A stretch of 64,000 bases of DNA from Plotosus lineatus. Taxonomy: Eukaryota; Chordata; Actinopteri; Siluriformes; Plotosidae. The notes under the pieces were generated by a model. It saw only the letters and a program-made list of their open reading frames with translations, had not been told where the DNA came from and searched no databases. Each line of letters opens with the position of its first letter. The first letter of the stretch is position 1. Positions 1-11,210 of the stretch are shown piece after piece. The translations under genes and the position numbers were made by a program. The stretch lies in the NCBI GenBank assembly GCA_024760905.1, contig CM045734.1, forward strand, positions 44,886,064 through 44,950,063, given 5' to 3'.

Positions 1-10
1 AAAGTTTAAA

Positions 11-224
11 AACTAAGGCATGGTGGCATAGTGATTTGCATATGTGTCTTAAAGCAAGAAAGTCCTGGGTTCTAGTCCAGGATGTTTCTGTGTGGACTTC
101 ACATGTTCTACCCCCGTGCTCACATGGTTTTCTCCAGATAGTTTGGATTCTACCTACAGTCCAAAGTCATGCATGTTAGGCTAACCGGCTGTTTCAAATT
201 GCCCCTAGGTGTGCGTATAAATAG

Positions 225-267
<43 letters not shown>

Positions 268-375
268 TGTGTTTTCCATGTAATAGTCTGGTCACCTGTT
301 CATGGCGTATCCTGCCTTTGTACATTGTTGGCTGACATATGCACCACCTACCCCTCAATCCTATAATAATAATGA
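11..375 (+). mobile_element. SINE-L copy, tRNA-headed SINE
   Basis: A degenerate copy of the SINE-L family. It shows a promoter-like head (GGCATGGTGGCATAGTG), the block around GTCCTGGGTTCTAGTCCAGG, the shared body (TTTCTGTGTGGACTTCACATG, then CCTACAGTCCAAAGTCATGC) and a worn tail ending near AATAATAATGAATTA. A (GT)n tract has expanded in its middle at 222-263. The family resembles the tRNA-derived SINEs abundant in teleosts; I cannot assign a database name. Confidence 0.75.
222..263. repeat. (GT)n microsatellite
   Basis: About 20 GT units inside the SINE-L copy, at the place where other copies read GTGTGAGTGTGAATG. Confidence 0.95.
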
Positions 376-456
376 ATTAAAAAGTTCGTAAAAACAAAAA
401 AAAGAACAATAAATGAAAAGAAACTCCTGCTAAACTGTGAGAAACTGCTCTATGTA

Positions 457-1982
457 CAGTGACCCCTTGCTACTTCGTGCTTCAGTTTCTGCGGCTTCAG
501 TGCATTACGGGTTTTTAAAAAATATTCATCGAAAAATAAAAAAATAAGCAAATTAAGGAAAAATAGGGGAAAAGTTAAAGAAAATGCCACAAAACCAGGC
601 CAATTATGCCAAAAAAAAAAAACCCAAACACACAAAAACAAAGAAACAACCCAACACAACTACAGTACTTATATTTTCATGTGAGGTGCACATCTGTGTG
701 TGCGCGCGCGTCTGTATATGTGTATTTATATTTTACTTACATCTTATGCATTATTTTTGAATGTTCAATTGTTACTATAAGCACTTATAGCGTTGAATAT
801 GTATTTATTGATATTATATACAGACACTCCCCGACTTACGTTCATTCGTTTTACGGGTCTTTTTTTTCGATTTTACGGGGTTTTTATTTTCCAAAAATAA
901 TGACGCAATGATGTAATCACGCTGCATCCGTTGTTTACAAACAACAGACTGAACGTGCCCCTCCTTCTTCCCAGTTCAGAGTGTTACCTTTGTGTTAAGA
1001 CGTTGTCTCTGTGATCATTGTGTTTACACTGTTTTGCGGACTTTTGCAACCTTAAGCAAATATGGTTGGTCAGAAGCGTAAGCCTACTAGCATGGGTGCA
1101 AGTTTTCCGGCATGTGCCGGAATTTCCGGTTTTCCCAAAACTGAATTAACTATCTGCTCCGATCGGCGCAATCTACCATGCATACTCAGTTTAAAAAAGA
1201 GTGTTGTAAAATGAATGAAAACCCGAATCCAGAAAAGAAAGAGAACTCTTCGCTCTGCTGGTGATTCACATCAGTGCAGGCTGAGTACTAAACAAGTATT
1301 CAACGGTGCCCTTGCTCACTTGAAAGACCAGAATTCCGGATAACCACGCTTTGTCTCAAGCACAAGCAAGTGAACTACTTTCAGTTGAGCGCCTCACATA
1401 TTGTAAGTGTTGATTGGCTGTTTTAAGCTTCATGTAAAGTGACCCTGCTCAGCTTCATGTAAAGTTACCATCCGTCGACCATTGGAACCATTTACAAGCA
1501 GAAAGATCGCATCACAGAGAATGTTAAAGGTTATATTTGATACTGTATATGTTATTTGATGAGTGAATTTAATTAAAATTTATCTATTTGAAATCATTTT
1601 GCTTGAATTTAATTTATTTGAAATTAATGTTGATATTATTTGATATATTTGATATTATTTTACATTATATATATATATGATATTATGTTATGTTTATAAT
1701 AATTGATTTACGGGGTGTTTTATGAGATACGGTAATGATATTTATGGATGTATAGTACAGTATGAACATCATACGTCACTGGAACATACAATAACAACTT
1801 ACATTTTATTTCACCTTACATTCGGCCGTCTGGAACTGAACTAAAACGTAAATTGGGGAGCGTCTGTACACATATACATGTACGTATACGTCAGGCAGTG
1901 GGGGGTCGATCCTACTTCACGGAAATTGGTGTTCACGGGGGGGTCTTGGTCCCAATTAATCGTGGAAAGTGAGGGATCCCTG
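457..1982 (+). mobile_element. Family A pogo-like MITE interrupted by a family B MITE
   Basis: Starts CAGTGACCCCTTGCTACTT after a TA and ends GAGGGATCCCTG before a TA, so it has CAG...CTG termini and a TA target duplication as in the pogo/Tigger branch of Tc1/mariner. Subterminal marks shared by all family A copies are GCGGCTTCAGTGCAT, AATTGGCCTTGTTTTG (seen here on the other strand) and GGTCCCAATTAATCG. The family B element at 821-1866 sits inside it at a TA. No transposase is encoded. Confidence 0.8.
821..1866 (+). mobile_element. Family B pogo/Tigger-like MITE, transposase block replaced
   Basis: Ends are CAGACACTCCCCGACTTACG and GGGGAGCGTCTG with TA on both sides. It keeps the first bases of the transposase start (ATGGTTGGTCAGAAGCG near 1061), but just after CCTACTAGCATGGG it switches to about 400 bp of unrelated DNA and rejoins at the GTCGACCATTGGAACC motif near 1475. 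It lies inside a family A element, which dates it as the younger insertion. Confidence 0.85.
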
Positions 1983-1984
1983 TA

Positions 1985-3343
1985 TGCTGCTATGAAATGC
2001 CAAAAAAAAAAAAAAAAATTTAAAATTAAATCAGTTCTGAGGTCGGTCCCTCTTGCTTTAAGTTTTCCTGTTTTATTAAGATCTAATTATTCCATTTCTC
2101 TGACCCACAATCATAGAAAATATTCAATTAACAAGTCATTCGTTGTAATGATAGCATTCAGGATATAAATATAGTTTAGCGTTCTTAATATTCAAATTGT
2201 AAAAATCATTAGCAAATTTAGGAGATGCGATACAAAGAGAAAGCATTTACAAGGTGAGTTATATCAGTACGTAACATAACCTTAAAAGTTCCCTTAGTTC
2301 ACTCAATGTGTTAAACTAGCGCCCCCGTAGATATTAACAAACATGGCTGCCCATCTCTCTCTGGCATATGGCCCCACATTAACCTTTGCTCACATGAAGG
2401 CAAAAAGTGTCTATGTCGCACAGGCTTGTACATGTGGCTTTCTGTTATTCAGAGATGAAGCCATCGATCCAGACTCTTTCAAAGGCTTCAATCTGAGCCA
2501 AGCCCTGAGGCAACAGCTTGCAACAGACTGACTATTCTTCACATGCACTCATTCCCAGGACGGTCATATAGTCATGAGATTGATCGTGAAAGCTTTGAGG
2601 TGACTGCTTGTACCCTGTAATCACATCAGTTGTTGGCTGGCTTCTCCGATTTTCCATGATGAAAGGGCAACCTGGAATCTGGAGAACACAATAGAGGAAG
2701 GTATTTAGTGATCACACAATGGTCTGGTAGGTATAAGGACATCTGCTTGATGAAAGGGGAGCAGGCATGATTATGATGTGTTTCTGTTCATCAAAATGCC
2801 TATAAAAGGCTTGGGGACATTTTCAAGGAGTTGAAATTATTGAGTAGTGCCTGTGCATACTTGTGTGATGTACATACACAGAAACAAGCAGTAGATTTAA
2901 ACCTTATGGTGATTGCCAAAACAATTTCACAAGTACAAACTACGTAACTGTTGACTGGGGTAACTCTTATCAAAAGGCATAACCCTTTAAATTATTTTTT
3001 GCAGTTAAAAAATTCTCACTAGTTTTCCTAATAATCCAAAAAGGCCTAAGGAAACACCCCGAACACATTTCTTTCAACAAAATTATAACGACACTAATAA
3101 TAATAATAACACTGTCACAAATTTGTGAACAACACAATCCTGTGCACTCAAGGTCGTCGCACAGCTGACTGAGGCATGTCGGACCAAGTTGTGTTACGTC
3201 AGGCGATGCGACAACAAGTACAGAACACATTCGGAAGGGCAGCAGTACGTGTCCAGTAGTTATTACCATTTTTTGAAAGAGGACCATATGGTCCTGCTGG
3301 GCCTAAAAGAGTTAAGGCTAATGGAAAGACAATCAATGCAAAT
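1985..3343. other. Unassigned stretch
   Basis: I see no recognised repeat. A 62-codon frame at 2343-2531 (+) starts in a fair Kozak context (AACATGG), but the protein matches nothing I know and has no flanking exon evidence. A TATAAAAGG motif occurs near 2801 without a supported transcript. A short poly(A) tract lies at 2002-2017. Confidence 0.3.
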
Positions 3344-3746
3344 ATGGGGATCCCTCACCTTCTGCTGTTAATTGGGACCGAAATCCCTCGGTGACCGCCG
3401 AATTCCACGAAGTAGGATCAACCCACCCTGACTGACATATACGAACATGTATATGTGTATATCTTCTTTCTTCTTCTATACATATTCAAAACAGAGATGC
3501 GCGTGCAGATACTCAGATGTGCACCTCACATAAAAATGTAAGTAGTTTTAATCGGGAGTTTTGTGGGGGGTTATTTGTTTGTTTGTTTGTTTGAGGGGTT
3601 TTGTATAATTGGCCTTGTTTTGCAGCCTTTTCCTTAACTTTTCTCCCTATTCCTTAATTTACTTATTTTTTAATTCCATGAATATGAAAAAAAATGTGAT
3701 GCACTGAAGCCACATGAATTGAAGCACGAAGTAGCCGAATCCCTGT
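3344..3746 (-). mobile_element. Family A MITE
   Basis: Begins with GGGGATCCCTCACC and ends with GAAGCACGAAGTAGCCGAATCCCTG before TA. It carries the TTAATTGGGACCGAAATCCC block and the AATTGGCCTTGTTTTG block in the family order, reversed relative to the copy at 457. The left terminus has lost its C. Confidence 0.75.
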
Positions 3747-3897
3747 ATCTCTAATTCATCTGGTCAGGGTTATTTCTTGCTATAAAGTAAACTTAAAGTG
3801 TCCAAGATCAGCAGAGGATCACATGAGAGGTGGGGTAGAAAATCAAATAATACTTTCAGAAGGGTGGGTGTGGTGAGATGTCGAGGGAGGGGGGGAT

Positions 3898-4050
3898 TTG
3901 ACCCTGGGGAACATGCTTTATTGCCATACTGTACTAGAATTAAGCATAATTGCGCATCCACTTCAGTAGCTGGCAGTGGCGCTCTCATTGTCACGCTATG
4001 GTGTAGGGAAAAAGCACCTAGCAAATGATATGACGTGCAGTAAACAGCAT
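3898..4050 (+). mobile_element. Internal fragment of the hAT-like MITE
   Basis: Matches the inside of the element at 25157-25416: GACCCTGGGGAACATGCTTT, TACTAGAATTAAGCATAATT, GCGCTCTCATTGTCACGC, then GGTGTAGGGAAAAAGCAC. The inverted-repeat termini are not recognisable here. Confidence 0.6.
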
Positions 4051-4079
4051 TCATAGTAGCACGTGGAAGCTCGTAAAGT

Positions 4080-4181
4080 GAATTTTTGCTCATTGGATGG
4101 AGCAGATTTTTGGTGGGTTCGAAGCTTGTATCATGGAAAATCGTTATAAGATACACTCATTAGACGAGGTACCGCTGTATT
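4080..4181 (+). mobile_element. Terminal fragment of element family H
   Basis: Contains GAAGCTTGTATCATGGAAAATC and ends GAGGTACCGCTGTA. The same pair of motifs occurs at 25447-25505, ending AAGGTACCACTGT. The terminus resembles a pogo-like CAGTGGTACC end read backwards, but the other end is not recognisable at either locus. Confidence 0.4.
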
Positions 4182-5088
4182 AATCTAAATTATGCTGAGT
4201 AAAATGTAGCAAGATATTGATAAGAATTATATAATTCACCATTTGAATTTAAAATTGTTTTGTGGTTCCAACTTTTACATTTACATCCCAAATGATTGAG
4301 CTACCTTTGGCTATACAACAAAACACTAAGGCACATTGTTTTACATGAGTAACGTCACGATTCTGAAGAAAAGCCAATGATGCTGCGATAACAGTATTAA
4401 AGTGTAACATTAGGAGTTGGTCTAATCTACAGTGAACCAGCTGGCACATGCTTGAACATAATAATACCACACTGATCTGGGGTGCGTGATTTCATATTCA
4501 TCCCACTGCTGGACGCTATTACAGACTCCATGTTAGCCATTTCCCAGAACTGTAACATCATCCATTACAGTACAGTGTGGCAGACGTTCAGGACAACTGT
4601 CCGACCCTTAAAACCCCTCATCATCCTTCTTTCCCCACTTCATATTACTCTTCTTCTCAGTGTCACTAAGTGGACATTGTTTTGTAAATCCCAGAACAGC
4701 TTACAAGTTTGTCAATGCAGTGTCAATTTAAGGTTAACTTACCACGTGAACTGTATTATGAGGATATGTGACTGCTTGAGAAGTAGAAACCACAGGACAC
4801 ATGATATTTTAACATAAGGCCTGATCCCAGCATACAATACTGTGTTTTGACAGAAAAATCGTCTGTCAGTCTTTTACACTTCCGCTGTCAGCATGAAGAT
4901 TAGAGACGATTTTTTTGTTTGTTTTTTTTTTAAATATTTGTTTATTACATCTTACCAAGAAATTTGGCGGTGATATTCCTTTTCAAAAGCAATTCTGCTT
5001 TTTAAACATTACCAAGGACTCGCGTCCTTTTTATTAATCAGAATAAATTTTAGTCCAGGGTCGGGTCGCGGGGGCAGCAACCTAAGCA

Positions 5089-5122
<34 letters not shown>

Positions 5123-5213
5123 GAATAAATTTTATAAAATTATGCAACAATGCAATGGTAGTGAAAGGTGTTTACTTTCCAGATTTAAAAGTGTTAAATC
5201 TAAACCTTTAGTA
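4182..5213. other. Unassigned stretch with a (GAT)n microsatellite
   Basis: Apart from (GAT)n at about 5091-5122 and a T-rich patch near 4915-4932, I recognise nothing. Short open frames here have no family resemblance. Confidence 0.3.
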
Positions 5214-6364
5214 CAGTAGGCCCTTGACCATTCGCAGTTCAGCACTCACGCCTCCGCATACTCGCGGATTGGCGACAAACCTGGAAGTAACTGGCATGTG
5301 ATTCAAATTTACCCAGTGGCATAGAGCTTTTGTTTCTCCCTCTTGCTGATTGGTTGCAGATGATGTGCAGTTATTTTTTCTCTCCTTTGCACACAAGTTA
5401 TCAACGTGATTGTTTGAATTGCTAACTAATTTTTTTTGTGTATTTTTAATGATTATTTAAGCGCTATGATGCCACTCAAACACCCTGCATCTTCTCTAGC
5501 TTCTGGTACAGAGCCAACACACTTTATTTATTCATAAATATTATCACAGTACAAAATTAAAAAGTTTTTACTTAATCATTACTACATTTTACTGCATTAT
5601 TACTGTGTTAATGAGTAAGACTGTCTATAGAATGTGTTAAACAAGCATATTTTAGCGTAACACTGTACATAGGGTTTTAAAACTGCTCAACAATCCAGAG
5701 CAATGGAGAGTGTGGAAAAGAGGTGAAGAAGCGTGTGCAGGCAGGTTGGAATGGTTGGAGAAAAGTGTCCGGTGTGATGTGTGATAGGAAGATATCAGCA
5801 AGAATGAAAGGAAACGCGTACAAGACGGTGTTGAGGCCAGCGATGTTGTATGGTTTAGAAACAGTGGCTCTGAGGAAAAGACAGGAGGCAGAGCTGGAGG
5901 TAGCAGAGATGAAAATGTTGAGGTTCTCTTTGGGAGTAACGAGGATGGATAGGATCAGAAATGAGCACATCAGAGGGACAGCACATGTAAGAGGTTTTGG
6001 AGACAAAGTCAGATAGGCTGGATTGGGATGGTTTGGACATGTACAGAGGAGGGATAGTGAATATATGGGTAGTAGGATGCTGAGGTTGGAACTACCAGGC
6101 ACAAGGCCCAGAGGAAGACCAAAGAAGAGATTTATGGATGTGGTGAAGGAGGACATGAAGGTCGTTGACATAAGAGAAGAAGATGCAGATGATAGGGTGA
6201 GATGGAGGCAGATGATTCGCTGTGGCGATCCCTGAAGGGAAAAGCCGAAAGGAAAAAGAAAAACACAAGAAGAAGAGTTTTAAAACCGCGTCAATAATTC
6301 ACGAATATTCTTGATCCGTGGGAAGGGCCGGAACCAAACCATTATGAAAAATGGGGTCCTACTG
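5214..6364 (+). mobile_element. Family F pogo-like MITE interrupted by a LINE fragment
   Basis: Termini are CAGTAGGCCCTTGACC and GGGGTCCTACTG, each next to TA. The interior has AAAATTAAAAAGTTTTTACT and ATTGATCCGTGGGAAGGGCC-like blocks that recur in the truncated copy at 33130-33413. A 5'-truncated RTE-like LINE fragment occupies 5687-6276, flanked by a duplicated target. Confidence 0.8.
5687..6276 (+). mobile_element. 5'-truncated RTE-like LINE fragment
   Basis: Corresponds to roughly the last 570 bp of the LINE at 25563-28713, from the CTCAACAATACAGAGC region to the AGAAGAAG tail. Its target duplication is GTTTTAAAACTGC at 5674-5686 and GTTTTAAAACCGC at 6277-6289, one mismatch in 13 bp. The frame is nearly open: a GAG-to-TAG change gives one stop at 6014-6016, dividing the C-terminal region into pieces at 5723-6016 and 6023-6235. 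The typical 5' truncation and TSD show insertion by target-primed reverse transcription. Confidence 0.9.
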
Positions 6365-6421
6365 TATATTAGATACATTTTTTATCAGCTGTGAATGAAA
6401 TAATTTTCAATCAGTAATAAA

Positions 6422-6640
6422 TGACGGCTTTGCAGCTACTCTTGTCGAAAGTCAGCAATGGGTCTTTTACATGAACCTCCCACCATAGACAGTGAGAGAC
6501 ATGGCCAGCCTTTGATAACCCAGTTAGCTGCATGGGCGTTGGGGGAGACAGTGACAACCTTGTGAAGAGTGGGATTTGAACCCCCAACCTTAGGATCAGT
6601 TATCCAGTGAACTTTACCACCAGGCCACCATTGCCCCGGA
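6422..6640 (-). mobile_element. SINE-H head fragment
   Basis: On the minus strand it reads from the tRNA-like head to GCAAAGCCGTCA, then stops at the conserved junction before any tail. The B-box region is worn (GGTTCAAATCC instead of GGTTCGAGTCC). Tail type cannot be determined. Confidence 0.8.
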
Positions 6641-6664
6641 TAACACAATGACTGGAAAGTCAAA

Positions 6665-7247
6665 AAAAAAAAAATGTACTTACTATTTACTTACAATCTA
6701 CTTCTAAGATTTTATTAAATATTACCAGAATCGATTGGCTTCATATAATTTACCACAAGTAAATTAATCCAAATAATATAGAACTGTGTCCATTTTTAGA
6801 CATGTGGTGTTCAATATCATGTTATCAGCTTTTTCAAATCTACATGAATTTCATTTCTCAGCAAACAATATTTAAGTGGATTTGTAAGTCAGCATGAGAC
6901 AGTCTTTCCTAATGGACAAGAGTAGCATGTCCCGTCTCCTCCCGTCCCAAAAGTAACATCCTTCCCCTGAACTGCACACTGTAATGGAAGCGCTGGTGTT
7001 TCTCACACTCAGCATTGCATGACTACTGTCTTTCATTATCCAAAACAGCTGGGAGACTATTAACCAAGCAGAGATACGACTGTCTCTCTGTGAGCTGTCA
7101 CAGGGCCAGTTTAAGACTAGATCTTAATCTGGAAGCGCTCGCTGAGGTGAGACATGGGTCAAACTAGGCCTCAGTGTTAAAATATCTTTTTTCTGTCTGT
7201 CTATCTATCCACACATTATTCTTATGCCTATACAGTGCAGCCCCTGG

Positions 7248-7279
<32 letters not shown>

Positions 7280-7476
7280 TGCCTTAAATTAAAAAAAGAA
7301 CACTAGTATAAATTGTAATCATTTCACAAATTCAGTTTTTTATTTTGTTTTGTTTTGATTTGAGTTCACATCATTACTGGATTGTATGTGACATCATGTC
7401 CGGCTTATGCCGTCACACCTCAAATCACATGGTAGGTAACCAGAAAGAAGTCAAGTAGAAAACAAAAGTATGAAGT
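6665..7476. other. Unassigned stretch with a (TC)n tract
   Basis: (TC)n lies at about 7250-7279. The rest shows no repeat that I recognise and no coding frame that looks real. Confidence 0.3.
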
Positions 7477-7488
7477 TGAGAATTTAGT

Positions 7489-7803
7489 GAAGGGCAAGCG
7501 GTGGCCTGGTGGTATAGGGCGCTGCATTGCTGATCCTAAGGTTGGGGGTTCGAGTCCCACTCCCCACAAGGTTGTCACTGCCTGCCACTATGGTGGGAGG
7601 TTCATGTAAAAGAACCATGCTGACTTTCGTAAAGAGTAGCTGCAAAGCCGTCAGCGTGTTTCTGTCCCTTGTTAAAAGGGTTGTGTCAGGAAGGGCATCT
7701 GACGTAAAAACCTACGCCCAATCAAACCTGCGAATCTTTAATATGACTTCCATGAAGATGGAGGGGGATGATTTGCTGTGGCGACCCCTGAGGAGCATGA
7801 AGG
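7489..7803 (+). mobile_element. SINE-H, R type (RTE-like tail)
   Basis: Target duplication TGAGAATTTAGT at 7477-7488 and 7804-7815 is perfect (12 bp). Inside are the A-box-like TGGCCTGGTGG, the B box GGTTCGAGTCC, the junction motif CAGCGTGTTTCTGTCC, the LINE 5'UTR-derived part (GTGTCAGGAAGGGCATCTG), the linker AATATGACTTCCATGAAG, and a worn LINE 3' end. About 45 bp after the B box, including the usual GGTTATCAAAGG motif, are missing. Confidence 0.92.
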
Positions 7804-7936
7804 TGAGAATTTAGTTGTGGACTGAAACAAAATCAGAAATTAAAAAATGTAACCCATTCTTGTGAGTTTAAATAATTTGATTGGTAAAAGTTTTTTTTTT
7901 TTTTAATTCTAAAAAGAGTTGTCTCTAAAGATACTA

Positions 7937-7937
<1 letters not shown>

Positions 7938-7987
<50 letters not shown>

Positions 7988-7996
7988 CGTGCGTGG
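7938..7996. repeat. (GT)n microsatellite
   Basis: GT units followed by GTGC/GTGCGTGC variants. It accounts for the Thr-His-rich minus-strand frame at this place. Confidence 0.95.
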
Positions 7997-8029
7997 AGGG
8001 TGGGGTGGGGTTAGAAAATGTCAAGAAAG

Positions 8030-8867
8030 ATGACTAGGACCGAAGATAATAGCAACCTGTTGATATGTCATTTATAGCAATCCTCAGAAATATAAATATG
8101 AAGTAGAAATCAGCGACTGCTCAACTCTGTAGCAACCACTTGTTGTATTATGACCACAAACTTCTATTATGAGGGAAATAAAGTCGAAACAAAAGCTGTA
8201 TACAAACAATAATATCCTAATTGAGCTGAATATTTTCCATTTGGAATGGAGTCATGTGGACTTATAGCATGGTCGGCTTACAGCGAACACTATCATGATC
8301 ACAAGGTCAAGTCCGACTTGTTTACAAACAAAAGTATTAATCATAAACACATCAACTCCATAATAATTTTCCGTAGTAGCTTCAGAAAAACGCACATAAG
8401 CTGACCTCACATGGGCGCAGTTCTGAAGGCGGTTCAGCATCGTTCCAAATCATGTTGAACCACACTGACTTCATCTTGACATAGTAACGGTGCTTGCCGT
8501 CGACTGGTACCGACCACCATAAACCGTAAAATGTTCGAAATTTCACGGTGGTTCTCGAAACCGCGTATCACTCTAAAGCTGCCTTGTCGCTGCCGTGTTT
8601 TCATCGAGTGCTCGCAGTTGTTTCGCTGCACCGTGATCGTATTATACTGACCCGTTGTTAGGACTATACTGTGTGAGGCATGGCTTACCCTCATAAATTG
8701 TTCTTGAAAGGAAAATGGAGTGAAGGACAGACGTATCGGTGCTGTGTCAGCAGTAATGAGGGCATATGGTGAACAGGGGGCCGTAAGGAAATGTTTTCCA
8801 TTTATCAGTTCATTAATGCTCATGACAATTGGGTAGTGACCGAAAGCATCAGATGAAGCATGAGTTT
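8030..8867. other. Unassigned CpG-dense stretch
   Basis: About 8440-8660 has far more CpG than the surrounding AT-rich DNA (for example GTCGACTGGTACCGACC and TTCTCGAAACCGCG). A minus-strand frame of 154 codons spans 8434-8898, but its start lies in the neighbouring LINE fragment and the protein resembles no family I know. It could be a decayed element, a promoter-like island or a pseudogene. Confidence 0.3.
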
Positions 8868-9045
8868 CCTTCAGGGGGTCTTGGGTTCCAGATTTCACTG
8901 GAGGGATTATATATCTCCACTGGCCGAGTAATCCAGGAGGAGTTAGGGAGTGTCACTCAGGAAAGGGACGCCTGGGTTTCCCTATTACGTAGACCTGCTG
9001 CCTCCATGACCCGACCATGAATAAGTGAAAGAAAATGGATGGATA
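8868..9045 (+). mobile_element. 3' end fragment of a second LINE type (LINE-Y)
   Basis: The translation contains GSVTQERDAWVSLLRRPAAS, matching the usual C-terminus of an abundant fish non-LTR element, and the sequence ends with AAGTGAAAGAAAATGGATGG. The clade is not resolved. The same element type seems to supply the 5'/RT fragment at 24100-25050. Confidence 0.65.
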
Positions 9046-9207
9046 ACTTTGAGCGTATAAAGAAGTTCATGTAGTTTAAGATAACTTTTGTAATTTCGGT
9101 GAAATTATTTAAATGTTGCAAGGAACATTTCATTTTTGAAGTTTATATTTTTTCAGTTTTTGGTTATGCACTGTGTTTTGAAATTTTTGGTTCTAATATT
9201 CCAAGTA

Positions 9208-9705
9208 CGGGGATCCCTCACTTTCCACGATTAATGGGGACCGAGACACCCCCGCGGTCGCCGATTTCCGCGAAGTAGGGCTGACCCTCTTGACTGACGT
9301 ATAGGCAGATGTATATGTGTATATAATATCAATAAATACATATTCAATGCTATAAATGCTTATAATAACAATTAAACATTCAAAAATAATGCATAATATG
9401 TAAATAAAATATAAATACACACACATACAGATGCGCGCGCGCACACACACTCAGATGTGCACCTCACATAAATGTAAGTGGTTTTATTGGGGAGTTTTGG
9501 GTTGGGTTTTTTGTTTTGTTTTGTTTTTGTTTGTTTGTTTGTTTGAGGTTTGTGTTTGCATAATTGGCCTTGTTTTGTGGCATTTTTCTTAACTTTTTCC
9601 CTATTTTCCCTTAATTTCCGTATTTTTTTCAATGAATAGTTTTTGAAAAACCCGCGATGCACTGAAGCCGCAGAAACTGAAGCATGGAGTAGCGAGCTAT
9701 CACTG
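9208..9705 (-). mobile_element. Family A MITE, complete
   Basis: About 498 bp with ends CGGGGATCCCTCACTTTCC and GAGTAGCGAGCTATCACTG, each next to TA. It is one of the most complete uninterrupted copies and a useful reference for the family. The hydrophobic frame across it recurs in other copies and is not a gene. Confidence 0.88.
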
Positions 9706-9737
9706 TACTACACACAACCACAATACAATTTGCCTAA

Positions 9738-9895
9738 TGTGACTGGACGAAGAGACCAGAGTCCTCAGAGGAAACTCGCACAAGCACGGGAGGACATGCA
9801 ATCTCCACACAGAACCAGCTGAGACCAGAACTTTAACCCAGAACCTTCTTGCTGTGGGATGGTCAAGCTAAGCACTACATCACCATGCCACCCTT
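9738..9895 (-). mobile_element. SINE-L fragment
   Basis: Contains AGAGGAAACTCGCACAAGCA, GGACATGCAATCTCCACACAG, GAACCTTCTTGCTGTGGGAT and CACCATGCCACCC: the 5' half of SINE-L read on the minus strand. Confidence 0.75.
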
Positions 9896-10411
9896 GAGTA
9901 CTGACAGGTGAAGTGAATTACAGTGGGATGCATCAGGCAAAAGGAGAACAGTCAGTTCTTGAAGTAGATGTGCTGAAACCAGCAATAAGCAAGTGTAAGA
10001 ATTTGAATGACTCTTAGAAGCACCATGTGATGATTAAACAGCTGGATTTATTCACCTCTCAAACAGCAGGTCCTGTGGGGTGTTCCTTGTATACAGTGAA
10101 TAGGAGCTACCAAAGGTGCTCCAAGGAAGTACAACCAGTGGACTGGAAAGAGTGTCCGGAGTAGCCAAGGCTCAGTGATACGCATGACGGGTAAAGGCTA
10201 GTACATACAGTATGCTGGGGATGGGGCTGCCTAGTCACAGGCCGGTCAGATGGTGTTATTGTTATATATTTCACATGTGAAGTTCATGTGCCATATCTTG
10301 AAGAGGTGTTTGTAAAGAGATGATAATTTATCTGCCTACAATTCCTTTAAAAATGATTATTCAAAAAACGTATCTTAAATTAAAAAAAAAAAAAAAAAAA
10401 AATCCAATATA
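9896..10411. other. Unassigned stretch
   Basis: Single-copy-looking sequence ending in a 22-bp poly(A) next to the family C element. I recognise nothing else. Confidence 0.3.
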
Positions 10412-10901
10412 CAGTGCTACCTCACTTTACGAAAGTCTCACCAAATGAAAAATGCAGGTTACAAAACACATTTTCCTAAATATGTTCCTTGTCTCTGGAT
10501 ACGAAACAAGTTCACGTTACGAAAGCGCCATCTTAAAAATTCAAACGTGCCATTCAAAGTTTAAAACACGCCATTCAAACATTCAAACAATGCACGAGCT
10601 GCTCTCCCATCAATGACGTTCAAACATCCCGCCCCGCTCGCCTCCCATTGGCTAGGAGGGATGACTCAGCTCCCTTTTATTGGCTATCTCCCAACATCCC
10701 GCCCCGCTGGCCTCCAATTGGCTAGGAGGGATGACACAGCTCCCTCCCATTGGCTATTATGGAGCTGAATCTACCATGATGCTTTTCGTGGAAAGGACAG
10801 AGTTACTATTGTTTTATGCTTTATTTCTTGACTCGGGCTTTTAACTTTTGAATAAACATTTGTAAGATCATAACTCTGCTAAGAAGACATGGTCAACACA
10901 T

Positions 10902-10942
<41 letters not shown>

Positions 10943-11210
10943 TGTGATTTCCAGTGCAAGTGAGAAGAAGAAACGGGTTCGGGTGATATCACAATGGAAT
11001 ATGGCCAAACCCGTCTACCATCGGTACGATATTGAAGCAGAAGGTCTTTAAAGGTACGCTTTTATAATTTTTAAAGGGTTTATGGGGTAGTATTGGGAGC
11101 CTTGGAATGAATCACGCGTTTTACATGTAAAATACGGTTCAATTTACGAAAAATGCAGGTTACGAAAAAGGCGCTGTAACGGATTAATTTCGTAAAATGA
11201 GGTACCACTG
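10412..11210 (+). mobile_element. Family C pogo/Tigger-like MITE
   Basis: Termini CAGTGCTACCTCACTTTACG and GTAAAATGAGGTACCACTG, with TA on both sides. Subterminal repeats AAAAATGCAGGTTACRAAA occur at both ends in the same strand sense, and (CA)n lies inside at about 10908-10935. A short frame starting ATGGCCAAACCCGTCTACC is shared with the copy at 40498. Two near-identical 60-bp blocks around AACATCCCGCCCCGCTGGCC (10624 and 10693) form an internal tandem duplication. Confidence 0.85.

Noticed and set aside
457..1982. CRISPR-like or other direct repeat array
   Set aside because: Repeated units are dispersed transposon termini without regular spacing; the organism is a eukaryote.
2343..2531. 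Possible small gene starting MAAHLSLAYGPTLTFAH
   Set aside because: Good start context but no recognisable domain, no exon neighbours and length within chance expectation.
9193..9450. Hydrophobic frame YLYFIYILCIIFECL-like, also seen at 606, 18577, 31710, 42402 and 50230
   Set aside because: It recurs only because family A copies share the same AT-rich DNA. Stops and frames vary between copies, so there is no evidence of a membrane protein.
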